Assembly: GCA_003228915.1 (NCBI GenBank)
Contig: QIGL01000034.1
Location: 1-38,102 of the forward strand
Length of the DNA: 38,102 nucleotides
DNA from: Acidiferrobacteraceae bacterium
GTDB taxonomy: Bacteria; Pseudomonadota; Gammaproteobacteria; Acidiferrobacterales; SZUA-150
Direction of reading: 5' to 3'
This document shows positions 16,362 to 24,278 of this stretch, in pieces. The stretch's first letter is position 1. Every line of letters begins with the position of its first letter. A program made the position numbers and the translations under genes. Below the pieces are notes generated by a model that searched no databases, had not been told where the DNA came from, and saw only the letters and a program-made list of their open reading frames with translations.

Positions 16362-17045
16362 ATGGACCAGGTTAATGTTGTATTAGATACCTTTCAATTA
16401 TTCTGGATACAGCTTGGGGAGTTTCTGCCAAAATTTATTGCGGCCATTATTATTCTTGTGGCAGGCTGGATGTTGGCCAAGGCCCTGCATTTTGCCGTTG
16501 TCAGAGGGTTAAAACTGGTTAACTTCGCTACGTTAACCGATAAGGCTGGCATCGATAAATTTCTCAAACAGGGCGGAATTCGCAAAACTACAACCGATAT
16601 ATTGGGTATCCTGGTTTACTGGCTGGTGATTTTATTTACCTTGCTGGGCGCCTTTAATATTCTTGGCTTAACAGTCGTGTCTGACCTGGTCAGCCGAATC
16701 ACCCAGTTTATTCCCAATGTGATTGTTGCCATACTGATTTTGACAATTGGTCTTTATTTCGCCAGGTTCATATCAGAATCCGTTGTCGCTTATGGTCGCA
16801 ACGTTGGTCTGGAAGATTCTGAGCTAATGGGAACCTTGGCAAGGTATTCCATTATTGGTTTTGTCATTATCGTGGCCCTGGGGCAAATGAATATTGGTGA
16901 AGCGATTCTCTACCCGGCTTTTTTGATATTGTTCGGCGGAATAGTTTTTGCATCGTCACTAGCATTCGGTTTGGGTGGTCAAAAGTGGGCAGCGACCCAG
17001 TTAGAAAAGTTTTTTCGCAAAACCACCGGCCGTCGAAAAAAATAA
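16362..17045 (+). CDS. Small conserved-TM-helix membrane protein, mechanosensitive-channel-like
   Basis: 227 residues with four or five hydrophobic helices carrying the conserved TM-helix repeat of MscS-related proteins: LPKFIAAIIILVAGWMLAKA, FIPNVIVAILILTIGLYFAR and the closing FGGIVFASSLAFGLGGQKWA, the last like the pore-end of MscS (FGLGG). The beta and C-terminal domains of true MscS are absent, so channel activity is uncertain. A strong Shine-Dalgarno (GAGGGG) precedes ATG 16362. It sits between the PHP gene and yciO. Confidence 0.75.
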   Translation: MDQVNVVLDTFQLFWIQLGEFLPKFIAAIIILVAGWMLAKALHFAVVRGLKLVNFATLTDKAGIDKFLKQGGIRKTTTDILGILVYWLVILFTLLGAFNILGLTVVSDLVSRITQFIPNVIVAILILTIGLYFARFISESVVAYGRNVGLEDSELMGTLARYSIIGFVIIVALGQMNIGEAILYPAFLILFGGIVFASSLAFGLGGQKWAATQLEKFFRKTTGRRKK

Positions 17046-17202
17046 GCATGGTTATATTCGCGCTAGTAAAAATAATTTAATTTTCATCTAAAAACCAAAA
17101 CTAGTCCTGGTCACGGTATCATGGCGCTGGACTTCGGGCGTATTTTACAGGCCTCAACATTCGTTTATATCGCAAAAATTCCCCAGCCGGTCTATTTAAT
17201 CT

Positions 17203-17844
17203 ATGGCGCAGTACTTTCAAATTCATCCTGACAATCCGCAGCAGCGGCTTGTCAAGCAGGCGGTCGAAATTGTCCAAAGTGGTGGCGTGATCGCTTACCC
17301 AACGGATTCCAGTTATGCCCTGGGCTGTCATATTGGTGACAAGACGGCCATGTCTCGTATTCGTCAAATCCGGCAGCTTGATGACAAGCACAACTTTACC
17401 CTTGTTTGTCGAGATCTGTCTGAGTTGGCAGTTTATGCCAAGGTGAGCAATGCAAATTACCGATTAATAAAATCAGTCACCCCGGGCGCCTACACGTTTA
17501 TATTGCCGGCCACCCGCGAGGTGCCCAGGCGCTTGCAAAATCCGCGACGCAAGACCATAGGTTTGCGAGTTCCTGACCATCCGATAACCCAGGCACTTTT
17601 GGCGGAACTGGGCGAGCCCCTGATGAGTAGCACCCTGATTTTGAAGGGAGAGTCTCTGCCCATGAGCGACGCCCATGATATCCGGGAAATGCTGGAACAC
17701 CAGCTGGACCTGGTGATCGATGGCGGCTTATGTGGTCTTGAGCCTACGACCGTCGTGGTACTGAATGACGATCTGATGGCCGTGGTGCGCAAGGGCCGGG
17801 GTGATATTTTACCTCTTGGCCTGCCAGAATATGACCAGAATTAA
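17203..17844 (+). CDS. yciO: YciO, Sua5/YrdC/YciO family protein
   Basis: 213 residues. Sua5/YrdC fold: QAVEIVQSGGVIAYPTDSSYALGCHIGD, RIRQIRQLDDKHNFTLVCRDLSEL, TPGAYTFILPATREVPRR, and KTIGLRVPDHPITQALLAELGEPLMSSTL. TsaC/YrdC makes threonylcarbamoyl-adenylate for tRNA t6A; the YciO branch has at most weak activity and its role is unsettled. The residue pattern (YPTDSSYALGC and the KHNFTLVC loop) fits YciO rather than TsaC. Next to the PHP gene as in E. coli. Confidence 0.92.
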   Translation: MAQYFQIHPDNPQQRLVKQAVEIVQSGGVIAYPTDSSYALGCHIGDKTAMSRIRQIRQLDDKHNFTLVCRDLSELAVYAKVSNANYRLIKSVTPGAYTFILPATREVPRRLQNPRRKTIGLRVPDHPITQALLAELGEPLMSSTLILKGESLPMSDAHDIREMLEHQLDLVIDGGLCGLEPTTVVVLNDDLMAVVRKGRGDILPLGLPEYDQN

Positions 17845-17885
17845 CCACCCGGACACAATCCAGACCTGATACAATCGAGCCCTGA

Positions 17886-18542
17886 ATGACAGCACTTACC
17901 ACACCCCAAATTATTGCCGTAGCGGCACTCCCGATCTTGTTTGCGATAACCGTCCATGAGGCAGCCCATGGCTGGGTTGCCAAGCGGTTGGGTGATCCCA
18001 CTGCCGATCGACTTGGGCGAGTGACGTTGAACCCGCTCAAACACATAGACATGGTAGGGACAGTGCTGGTGCCAGCATTGTTGATTGCTACTGCCGGGAT
18101 AGCCATTGGCTGGGCCAAGCCAGTGCCCGTCACCTGGGAAAACCTGCGTCACCCAAAACGTGACATGGCTTTGGTTGCATTAGCGGGTCCCGCATCAAAC
18201 TTGCTCATGGCAATTTTCTGGGGCCTGGTGATTAAAATAACACTTAGCTTGCCCGTTTCAGCACAGTGGATTGTTGAGCCGCTCATTTATATGGGTAAAT
18301 TCGGAATATTAATTAATGTGATACTAATGGTTTTTAATCTTCTACCTATTCCGCCCCTGGACGGTGGCAGGATTGCCACGGGTTTATTGCCAGGCCCGTG
18401 GGCCTGGCAACTGAGCAGGCTGGAGCCCTATGGATTTTTTATCATCATTGGTTTGCTCATGACCGGCGCGCTCTGGTTTATTCTTGATCCTATCAGGATG
18501 GTTGTTACCCGGCTTGTTGTCGCGTTGGTGGGGCTAAGCTAG
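17886..18542 (+). CDS. Site-2 protease family (M50) membrane metalloprotease
   Basis: 218 residues with several membrane helices. The zinc site HEAAH is at 24-28 (ITVHEAAHGWVAKRLGD), and the second motif NLLPIPPLDGGRI is near 153-165, giving the third metal ligand (Asp). The blocks TLNPLKHID and GWAKPVPV are typical of the short, PDZ-less YfhB/Rip3-like branch of S2P proteases. Substrate is not known. It overlaps trpS by one base, an arrangement common in gammaproteobacteria. Confidence 0.9.
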   Translation: MTALTTPQIIAVAALPILFAITVHEAAHGWVAKRLGDPTADRLGRVTLNPLKHIDMVGTVLVPALLIATAGIAIGWAKPVPVTWENLRHPKRDMALVALAGPASNLLMAIFWGLVIKITLSLPVSAQWIVEPLIYMGKFGILINVILMVFNLLPIPPLDGGRIATGLLPGPWAWQLSRLEPYGFFIIIGLLMTGALWFILDPIRMVVTRLVVALVGLS

Positions 18543-19759
18543 TGAATATCCCCCAAAGCAAAAATAACCGCGTTTTGTCCGGCATGCGACCTACAGGCAA
18601 ATTACATCTCGGTCATTATCACGGCGTACTGCGTAACTGGTTACGATTACAACACGAGTTTGAGTGTTTCTTTTTTGTCGCGGACTGGCACGCGTTAACG
18701 ACTCATTACGAAGATACTAAAATTATTGAAGAAAGTGTTTGGGATATGGTCATTGACTGGTTGGCAGCCGGTGTTGACCCGGAAAGTACCACGCTTTTTT
18801 TGCAAAGCCGGGTTCCCCAGCATGCTGAGTTATATACGTTGTTATCCATGATCACACCCTTGCCATGGCTGGAGCGGGTGCCCACCTACAAGGACCAGCA
18901 GCTTAAGCTCAAAGATAAAGATTTAGCGACCTTTGGGTTCCTGGGTTATCCCTTGTTACAGTCTGCTGATATCCTGATTTATCGCGCTGGCCAGGTTCCT
19001 GTGGGCGAGGACCAGGCGGCCCACGTGGAGTTAACCCGGGAAATTGCCCGTCGTTTTAATCATTTTTATGGTCGTGAGCCCGGGTTTGAAGAAAAAGTAA
19101 CGGCAGCCATCAAAAAACTTGGCAAAAAAGCGGCCAAACTCTACCAGCAACACCGGAAATCTTTTGTTGAGCAGGGGGATCGCGAGGCATTGGAAAAAGC
19201 CCAGGAAATTCTGGAGAACCAGCAAAATATCTCCCTGGGAGACAAGGAGCGCCTGCTGGGTTACCTGGAGGGCGGTGGCCGTATTATTTTGCCGGAACCC
19301 AGTGTCTTGCTGACACCTGCAGCCAAAATGCCGGGCCTAGATGGTCAGAAAATGTCAAAGTCCTACAACAACACCATTTCACTGCGAGATGAGCCTGAGG
19401 TCATTGAGAAGGCGATCCGCACCATGCCCACGGATCCGGCCCGGGTGCGGCGTACAGATCCCGGCGACCCTGAGAAATGCCCTGTATGGGAGTTTCATCA
19501 GGTTTATAGTGATAATAAAACACGAGAATGGGTGCAGGCGGGCTGTAAAAGCGCTGAAATAGGCTGTATTGATTGTAAAAAGCCGGTTATTGAGGCTGTT
19601 TTAGCAGAATTGGAGCCCATTCAGGCCCGCGCCAGGGAATTCGCTTCTGATCCGACCCTGGTTCGTAATATCATTACCCGTGGCAATGCCCATGCTCGTG
19701 AGGTAGCCGAAGAAACAATGACAGAAGTACGAGAGGCCATGGGACTGGAGTACCACTAA
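18542..19759 (+). CDS. trpS: Tryptophan--tRNA ligase
   Basis: 405 residues, class Ic synthetase. The HIGH-type motif is in MRPTGKLHLGHYHGVLRNW and KMSKS in GLDGQKMSKSYNN. E. coli TrpS is 334 residues. The extra length is mainly a charged insert of about 65 residues between the Rossmann core and KMSKS, from GREPGFEEKVTAAIKK to SLGDKERLLGYLEGGGR. Longer TrpS forms of this kind are known in Pseudomonas. The start is a GTG overlapping the stop of the M50 gene (TAGTG at 18540-18544), with a G-rich stretch ahead. scpA follows after 2 bp. Confidence 0.95.
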   Translation: MNIPQSKNNRVLSGMRPTGKLHLGHYHGVLRNWLRLQHEFECFFFVADWHALTTHYEDTKIIEESVWDMVIDWLAAGVDPESTTLFLQSRVPQHAELYTLLSMITPLPWLERVPTYKDQQLKLKDKDLATFGFLGYPLLQSADILIYRAGQVPVGEDQAAHVELTREIARRFNHFYGREPGFEEKVTAAIKKLGKKAAKLYQQHRKSFVEQGDREALEKAQEILENQQNISLGDKERLLGYLEGGGRIILPEPSVLLTPAAKMPGLDGQKMSKSYNNTISLRDEPEVIEKAIRTMPTDPARVRRTDPGDPEKCPVWEFHQVYSDNKTREWVQAGCKSAEIGCIDCKKPVIEAVLAELEPIQARAREFASDPTLVRNIITRGNAHAREVAEETMTEVREAMGLEYH

Positions 19760-19761
19760 AT

Positions 19762-20610
19762 ATGAACACTGAAAGTAAAAATAATCACGGAATCGAACCA
19801 ACGGACGGGGTCGATAAAACACAGCAGCCGGCACAGAGTGAGATGCCCTTTGCCATTGTTGGTGGTGAGGCAGTGACTGAATTGCCTCGGGATTTGTATA
19901 TTCCACCTGATGCCCTGGAGGTGTTCCTGGAGGCCTTTGAAGGGCCGCTGGACCTGCTGTTATACCTGATACGCAAACAGAACCTGGATATTCTTGATAT
20001 CCCGATCGCCGAAGTCACTAAACAGTACATGGGTTACGTGGACTTAATGAAAGAATTGCAATGGGACCTGGCTGCTGAATACCTGGTCATGGCCGCCATG
20101 TTGGCCGAGATTAAATCACGCATGTTATTGCCGCGCCCTGTTACTGAAGAAGAAGCAGGTAACGATCCCAGGGCCGAACTGGTACGACGGTTGCAGGAAT
20201 ATGAACGCTATCGGAAGGCCGCTGAGGATATTGAAACATTACCGCGCCTGGAACGTGACTTGCACGTTGTTAAAGTCAAATACGAAGGTGAGCGAGCCAC
20301 ACGGCCACAACCAAATGTTAATATGGATGATGTTTTCAAGGCCTTTGCCGATGTCATGCGACGCCATGATATGTACAGCCATCACCACGTAACACGCGAG
20401 GTCTTGTCAATACGTGAACGCATGACTCAGGTGCTGGAGCGGGTCAAGGGCGAGGAGTTTGTTGATTTCCAAAACCTGTTTGATATTACTGAAGGCCGCA
20501 TGGGCGTGGTTGTTACTTTTGTTGCAATTCTTGAATTACTCAAGGAGCAGCTATTAACCGTGATACAGCCAGAGCCATTCGCACCCATACATGTAAAGGC
20601 AGCAGCTTAA
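19762..20610 (+). CDS. scpA: Segregation and condensation protein ScpA
   Basis: 282 residues. The kleisin subunit of the SMC-ScpAB condensin. The N-terminal signature VFLEAFEGPLDLLLYLIRKQNLDILDIPIAEVTKQYM starts near residue 53, after an acidic low-complexity leader. The middle holds YLVMAAMLAEIKSRMLLP; the C-terminal winged helix (about 215-275, FQNLFDITEGRMGVVVTFVAILELLK) binds the SMC head. It lies 2 bp after trpS. The presence of ScpAB implies a Smc protein rather than, or beside, MukBEF. Confidence 0.95.
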   Translation: MNTESKNNHGIEPTDGVDKTQQPAQSEMPFAIVGGEAVTELPRDLYIPPDALEVFLEAFEGPLDLLLYLIRKQNLDILDIPIAEVTKQYMGYVDLMKELQWDLAAEYLVMAAMLAEIKSRMLLPRPVTEEEAGNDPRAELVRRLQEYERYRKAAEDIETLPRLERDLHVVKVKYEGERATRPQPNVNMDDVFKAFADVMRRHDMYSHHHVTREVLSIRERMTQVLERVKGEEFVDFQNLFDITEGRMGVVVTFVAILELLKEQLLTVIQPEPFAPIHVKAAA

Positions 20611-20667
20611 AATAATTAGCAAAAATTTGATTTATTGATTTTAAATAGTATTAATATCAAAAATATT

Positions 20668-21381
20668 ATGAGCAAAAAAGTTAACACAGAAATGAAGAAT
20701 ATTATCGAGGCGGCACTAATGATTGCCAATCAACCCGTTACGATTGATAGATTGATTGCACTATTTCCAGAAGGCGCCAGACCGGCCCGTGAAGAAATTC
20801 GCCACGCGCTTGATGTGTTAATGGATGATTATAAAGGCCGTGGTATTGAGCTTAAAAAAATAGATAAAAGTTATCGCTTGCAAAGCAAAACAGAATATTC
20901 AGACTGGTTGTCCAGGTTGACCGAGGAAAAACCGCCTCGTTATTCGCGGGCGGCCCTGGAAACCCTGGCAATTATTGCCTATCGTCAACCCGTTACCAGG
21001 GGAGATATTGAAGATATACGTGGCGTGACTGTGAGTACGGATATCATCAGGAATTTGATTGATCGGGAATGGATCAGGCAAGTAGGCTCAAGAGATGTAC
21101 CGGGTAAGCCGTCGTTGTACGGTACCACCAAGGTATTTCTAGAATACTTTAACTTGTCGGGTTTGAGTGAACTGCCCTCGCTGTCAGAATTAAGAGACCT
21201 GGAAGAGATTGGCAGGGAATTAAACCTGTCGTTAAACCTGGAGCAGGCAAAGGATAAAAAAGAAGTTAACAACCAGGAGCAGGATGAGACACCTGTAGAA
21301 ATGGTAACACCTGAACAGGAATTGGCAGAAGACGAAATTGATCAACCAATAGAGGCAAAAGTCGGCCAACTCAATCAATGA
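20668..21381 (+). CDS. scpB: Segregation and condensation protein ScpB
   Basis: About 237 residues. It binds ScpA as a dimer of winged-helix domains. Recognisable parts are MKNIIEAALMIANQPVTIDRLIALFP, YRLQSKTEYSDWLSRL, the signature RAALETLAIIAYRQPVTRGDIEDIRGV, and FLEYFNLSGLSELPSL. The frame is open from a TTG at 20635, but ATG 20668 gives a normal N-terminus and is preferred; neither has a clear Shine-Dalgarno. The C-terminus is an acidic tail. The stop overlaps the start of rluB (ATGA). Confidence 0.93.
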   Translation: MSKKVNTEMKNIIEAALMIANQPVTIDRLIALFPEGARPAREEIRHALDVLMDDYKGRGIELKKIDKSYRLQSKTEYSDWLSRLTEEKPPRYSRAALETLAIIAYRQPVTRGDIEDIRGVTVSTDIIRNLIDREWIRQVGSRDVPGKPSLYGTTKVFLEYFNLSGLSELPSLSELRDLEEIGRELNLSLNLEQAKDKKEVNNQEQDETPVEMVTPEQELAEDEIDQPIEAKVGQLNQ

Positions 21382-22268
21382 GTTTTAAAAATCCCGATAG
21401 TCCCGCTGCGACTGGAGAAAAGCTACAAAAAATATTGGCCCATAGCGGTTTAGGCTCGCGCCGCGAAATGGAGACCTGGATTGAAGCAGGTCGTGTCTCG
21501 GTGGATGGCAAAATTGTTTCTCTTGGCAAACGTGTGACCAGCTCACAAACAATACGTGTTGATGGCAAAGTAATTTCTACGGCCCGTCTGCAACCGCGCA
21601 GAAAAATTATTATTTATCACAAACCCGAGGGCGAAGTTTGTACTCGTTCTGATCCCAAGGGGCGACCCACGGTATTTGATCGCTTGCCCCAGATTCGCGG
21701 TGGCCGCTGGATTTCGGTAGGCCGCCTGGATTTTAATACCTCTGGTTTACTGTTGTTCACAAATGACGGCGAGCTGGCCAACCTGCTGATGCACCCGCGT
21801 TATGGTATCGAGCGTGAATATGCAGTCAGGGTTGCCGGTAATGTAAACCAGAAAAAAATAACAGCATTAAAAGATGGCATTGAGCTGGAGGACGGCCTGG
21901 CCAAATTTGAGAGCATCCGTGATATTGGCGGCGAAGGCACAAATCACTGGTATCACGTGATATTGACCGAGGGCCGTAACCGGGAAGTGCGGCGAATGTG
22001 GGAATACGTGGGCGCCAAGGTGAGCCGGTTAACAAGAATACGTTTTGGTATGTTGACTTTGCCGCGGCAAGTGAGAGCGGGTCGCTGGATATATCTGCCA
22101 GACTACGAAACAAAAAAATTATTAAGCCTGGTCGGTCTCCATGGCGATCAACCTGATAAAAATAATGATCGTTCACGGAATAAAAGAGGTCTGTTCAAAT
22201 CGGCCAAATCGGCCAAATCAACCCGGCCTGGCTCCAGGCCACGAAATACCGGCCGTCGAAAAAAATGA
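21378..22268 (+). CDS. rluB: 23S rRNA pseudouridine synthase RluB
   Basis: 296 residues. RluB modifies U2605 of 23S rRNA. An S4 domain is at the N-terminus (EKLQKILAHSGLGSRREMETWIEAGRVSVDG), followed by the RsuA/RluB catalytic core with GRLDFNTSGLLLFTNDGELANLLMHP (catalytic Asp in GRLDFNTSG) and EGRNREVRRMWE. The C-terminal tail is basic, low complexity (KSAKSAKSTRPGSRPRNTGRRKK), typical of the family. The ATGA overlap with scpB indicates translational coupling. Confidence 0.95.
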   Translation: MSFKNPDSPAATGEKLQKILAHSGLGSRREMETWIEAGRVSVDGKIVSLGKRVTSSQTIRVDGKVISTARLQPRRKIIIYHKPEGEVCTRSDPKGRPTVFDRLPQIRGGRWISVGRLDFNTSGLLLFTNDGELANLLMHPRYGIEREYAVRVAGNVNQKKITALKDGIELEDGLAKFESIRDIGGEGTNHWYHVILTEGRNREVRRMWEYVGAKVSRLTRIRFGMLTLPRQVRAGRWIYLPDYETKKLLSLVGLHGDQPDKNNDRSRNKRGLFKSAKSAKSTRPGSRPRNTGRRKK

Positions 22269-22281
22269 GCTCTAAGCGTGA

Positions 22282-22983
22282 TTGCTGGCGATACATGGCG
22301 AAGCTGAGTTGAAGGCCGGGCAGGGAAAAATAACCTGTGAGTCTGTTTACAAAAGCCTGTTCGAATTTCACGGTAAACGGAATTGGTGGCCAGGTGATAC
22401 TCGTTTTGAAATTATGGTGGGTGCTATTCTTACCCAGAACACGGCATGGTCTAATGTTGAGAAGGCAATCAATAACCTGAAACAGGCAGATGTGCTTAAT
22501 CCAGAGGCGATACTGAAACTTCATCACAAGCGCCTGGCATCCTTGTTACGCCCATCCGGTTATTACAATGTAAAAACCAAAAGGGTCAGGGCCTTTTGCC
22601 AGTGGTTGTTACAGCATAATGGTGTTAGCGGCCTGGAGAAATGGACAACAGTGAGGCTTCGCAAGGCTTTGTTGGCGGTACATGGGATAGGCCCGGAAAC
22701 AGCCGACGATATTCTGCTATATGCATTCAGCAGAAAAGTGTTTGTGGTTGATGCCTATACCCGGCGAATTTTTTCAAGGCTGGGCGTGCTGACGGGCAAC
22801 GAAACCTACGAAGAAATTCGAGCCATGTTTGAGAAGGCCTTAAAAAGTAATATCAGCAAAAGTAGCGTCAGCTTGTTCAACGAATATCATGCGCTTATCG
22901 TGATACACGGTGCCAGTATTTGTAAATCGCGGCCAGATTGCCAGAATTGTGTATTGAGCAATCAATGTAATTACAATTCATGA
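22282..22983 (+). CDS. Endonuclease III-like DNA glycosylase (HhH-GPD, Fe-S)
   Basis: Up to 233 residues. HhH-GPD fold with WWPGDTRFEIMVGAILTQNTAW (36-56), hairpin HGIGPETADDILLYA (134-148) and catalytic Asp157 in FVVDAYTRRIF. Cys ligands for a 4Fe-4S cluster are at the C-terminus (C-x5-C-x2-C-x5-C). True Nth has a lysine in the hairpin (GVGRKTA); here that position is Glu139, so a plain glycosylase without lyase activity is expected, as in mismatch or alkylation repair relatives. The start is unclear: the frame begins at TTG 22282, a second TTG lies at 22309, and no ATG fits. It follows rluB by 13 bp. Confidence 0.85.
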   Translation: MLAIHGEAELKAGQGKITCESVYKSLFEFHGKRNWWPGDTRFEIMVGAILTQNTAWSNVEKAINNLKQADVLNPEAILKLHHKRLASLLRPSGYYNVKTKRVRAFCQWLLQHNGVSGLEKWTTVRLRKALLAVHGIGPETADDILLYAFSRKVFVVDAYTRRIFSRLGVLTGNETYEEIRAMFEKALKSNISKSSVSLFNEYHALIVIHGASICKSRPDCQNCVLSNQCNYNS

Positions 22984-22990
22984 TTGAAAA

Positions 22991-23138
22991 TTAAGGAACC
23001 ACTGATTAATCCCTGAAGTGGCGCTGGCTGTGTTAAAAAGGAACTCGAATTGCTCATTTACTACCGTGTAAACTCCGCTTTCTCGTTCCTTTTTGCTTTG
23101 CCATCATCCACTTGATGAATTAATCAGAGGCTCCTTAT
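22991..23138. repeat. MITE-like inverted-repeat element (about 148 bp)
   Basis: The outer 20-bp arms match at 17 of 20 positions: TTAAGGAACCACTGATTAAT at 22991-23010 against the complement of 23119-23138. The match continues inward through AAGTGG (23016-23021) and CCACTT (23108-23113). A second, perfect 10-bp pair, AAAAAGGAAC (23035-23044) and GTTCCTTTTT (23085-23094), is nested inside. The whole unit can fold into one long interrupted hairpin and has no coding frame. This is the look of a non-autonomous mobile element or a repeated intergenic unit; copies elsewhere cannot be checked here. Confidence 0.6.
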
Positions 23139-23145
23139 TTATTTA

Positions 23146-23496
23146 CTATTCGTCTTCGATCTCTTTTGTTTTTAGTCCTTTCTTTTTGGCATTTTTGACC
23201 AGTGGTGCGATTCTTGCGCGACCCCGGGTTGTTTTATCAATGCAACCTTTAAAGCGACCAAATTGATAACCTATTGAGGCGCCAGCAAGCAAGGAGGTGG
23301 CATGGCTGATCGGGCCAGCATCAGCAATAATGTCTGCCTGGGCCAATTCCAGGTCCCGGTCAAGGAGCCTAAGTAACTGGGCGCAGCGGGCCTTGTCTTT
23401 CTCTTTTTGAGTTTGCTCAGCTGCAAATGAGGCGTTAGCAACAAGCATTGTAAATACAACTAACAATGTGCTCACGGGCCCTTTAAATTTTTTCAT
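23146..23496 (-). CDS. Small secreted protein, unknown function
   Basis: 116 residues. A clear signal peptide (KKFKGPVSTLLVVFTMLVANASFAAEQ, cleavage probably after ASFA-A near residue 25) is followed by a charged mature part of about 90 residues with two cysteines (CAQLL and GCIDKT). It contains a hydrophobic glycine-rich stretch, HATSLLAGASIGYQFGRFKG, and a lysine-rich C-terminus. No family is recognised. It is probably periplasmic and is divergent from the cupin gene; the inverted-repeat element lies immediately downstream. Confidence 0.65.
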   Translation of the reverse strand: MKKFKGPVSTLLVVFTMLVANASFAAEQTQKEKDKARCAQLLRLLDRDLELAQADIIADAGPISHATSLLAGASIGYQFGRFKGCIDKTTRGRARIAPLVKNAKKKGLKTKEIEDE

Positions 23497-23564
23497 GATT
23501 TAACATCCTTAATGGTAATTTGTTATTTTATGTGCAAAATTGTATTTTTGCCTATCCCGGATAC

Positions 23565-23584
23565 GGTATTCTTTATGGAATACC
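23565..23584. promoter_or_regulatory. Dyad in the divergent region before the cupin gene
   Basis: A perfect inverted repeat, GGTATTC-N6-GAATACC, lies midway between the secreted-protein gene and the cupin gene, 59 bp before the cupin start. It could be an operator for either gene. No regulator is recognised. Confidence 0.35.
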
Positions 23585-23642
23585 TGTACATAAGTTATCT
23601 ATATAAGCTTTCCGGGTTGTTTGTCAAATACAGGAGAACTCC

Positions 23643-24044
23643 ATGAGTTTTATCACTCATTTCAACGACGTTTTGCCCTACGAAACCAAAGATGGTTCCC
23701 GAATTTATGAATTAATGCACCCGGCAAAACAAAAAAATAAAAATCAGAGTCTGGCATTGGCGGTAATATCCCCGGGGGAGAAAACGAAATTACATGCCCA
23801 TCAGAAAAGTGAAGAGTTGTATTATATACAATCTGGAACTGGCCAAATGACCCTGGGAGATGATCAGTTTGAAATAAAGCCTGGTGATACAATTTGTATT
23901 CTTCCCCGTGTTCATCATTGCGTTGAGAATACAGGCCAGTCAGATTTGAAAATATTATGCTGTTGCGCGCCAGCCTATGACCATGGCGATACGAAAATAA
24001 AAGATAATAGTCAGGTCACTGCTGTCCCGTTAACCCGAACTTGA
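23643..24044 (+). CDS. Cupin-domain protein
   Basis: 133 residues forming one cupin barrel. Motif 1 is in KLHAHQKSEELYYIQSGTGQMTLG (metal ligands His-x-His and Glu), motif 2 in KPGDTICILPRVHHCVENTG. The protein is the size of small single-cupin proteins whose ligands vary widely, so no reaction can be assigned. A good Shine-Dalgarno (CAGGAGA) precedes ATG 23643. The C-terminus has a CCC run (ILCCCAPAYDH) that could bind metal, though this is speculation. Confidence 0.85.
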   Translation: MSFITHFNDVLPYETKDGSRIYELMHPAKQKNKNQSLALAVISPGEKTKLHAHQKSEELYYIQSGTGQMTLGDDQFEIKPGDTICILPRVHHCVENTGQSDLKILCCCAPAYDHGDTKIKDNSQVTAVPLTRT

Positions 24045-24120
24045 TATGCAGTAAGCCTTTGATTATCGAATCGGTCATGGAAAGTGAAGACATGAAATCA
24101 GCTTAGTCGCTAATCAGAGT

Positions 24121-24219
24121 TATCCCTTCTCCCTCAGGGAGAAGGCCAGGATGAGGGGCAAATAAAACAATGTGTTATCTCCCCTCACCCCAGCCCTCTC
24201 CCGGAGGGAGAGGGAGTTA
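24121..24219. repeat. REP-like palindrome pair between cupin and tsaB
   Basis: Two short hairpins face each other. One is CCTTCTCCCT-C-AGGGAGAAGG (24124-24144). The other is CCCTCTCCC-GGA-GGGAGAGGG (24194-24214). Between them GATGAGGGG (24150-24158) is the near-complement of CCCCTCACC (24181-24189). This is the familiar GGGAGAGGG/CCCTCACCC intergenic palindrome seen many times per genome in a range of proteobacteria. It has no coding frame. Confidence 0.65.
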
Positions 24220-24278
24220 GCGTAACTGTAATATAGTCAGGTATAAAAAAGATCATATTCAGAAAAGATAAAAAATAA

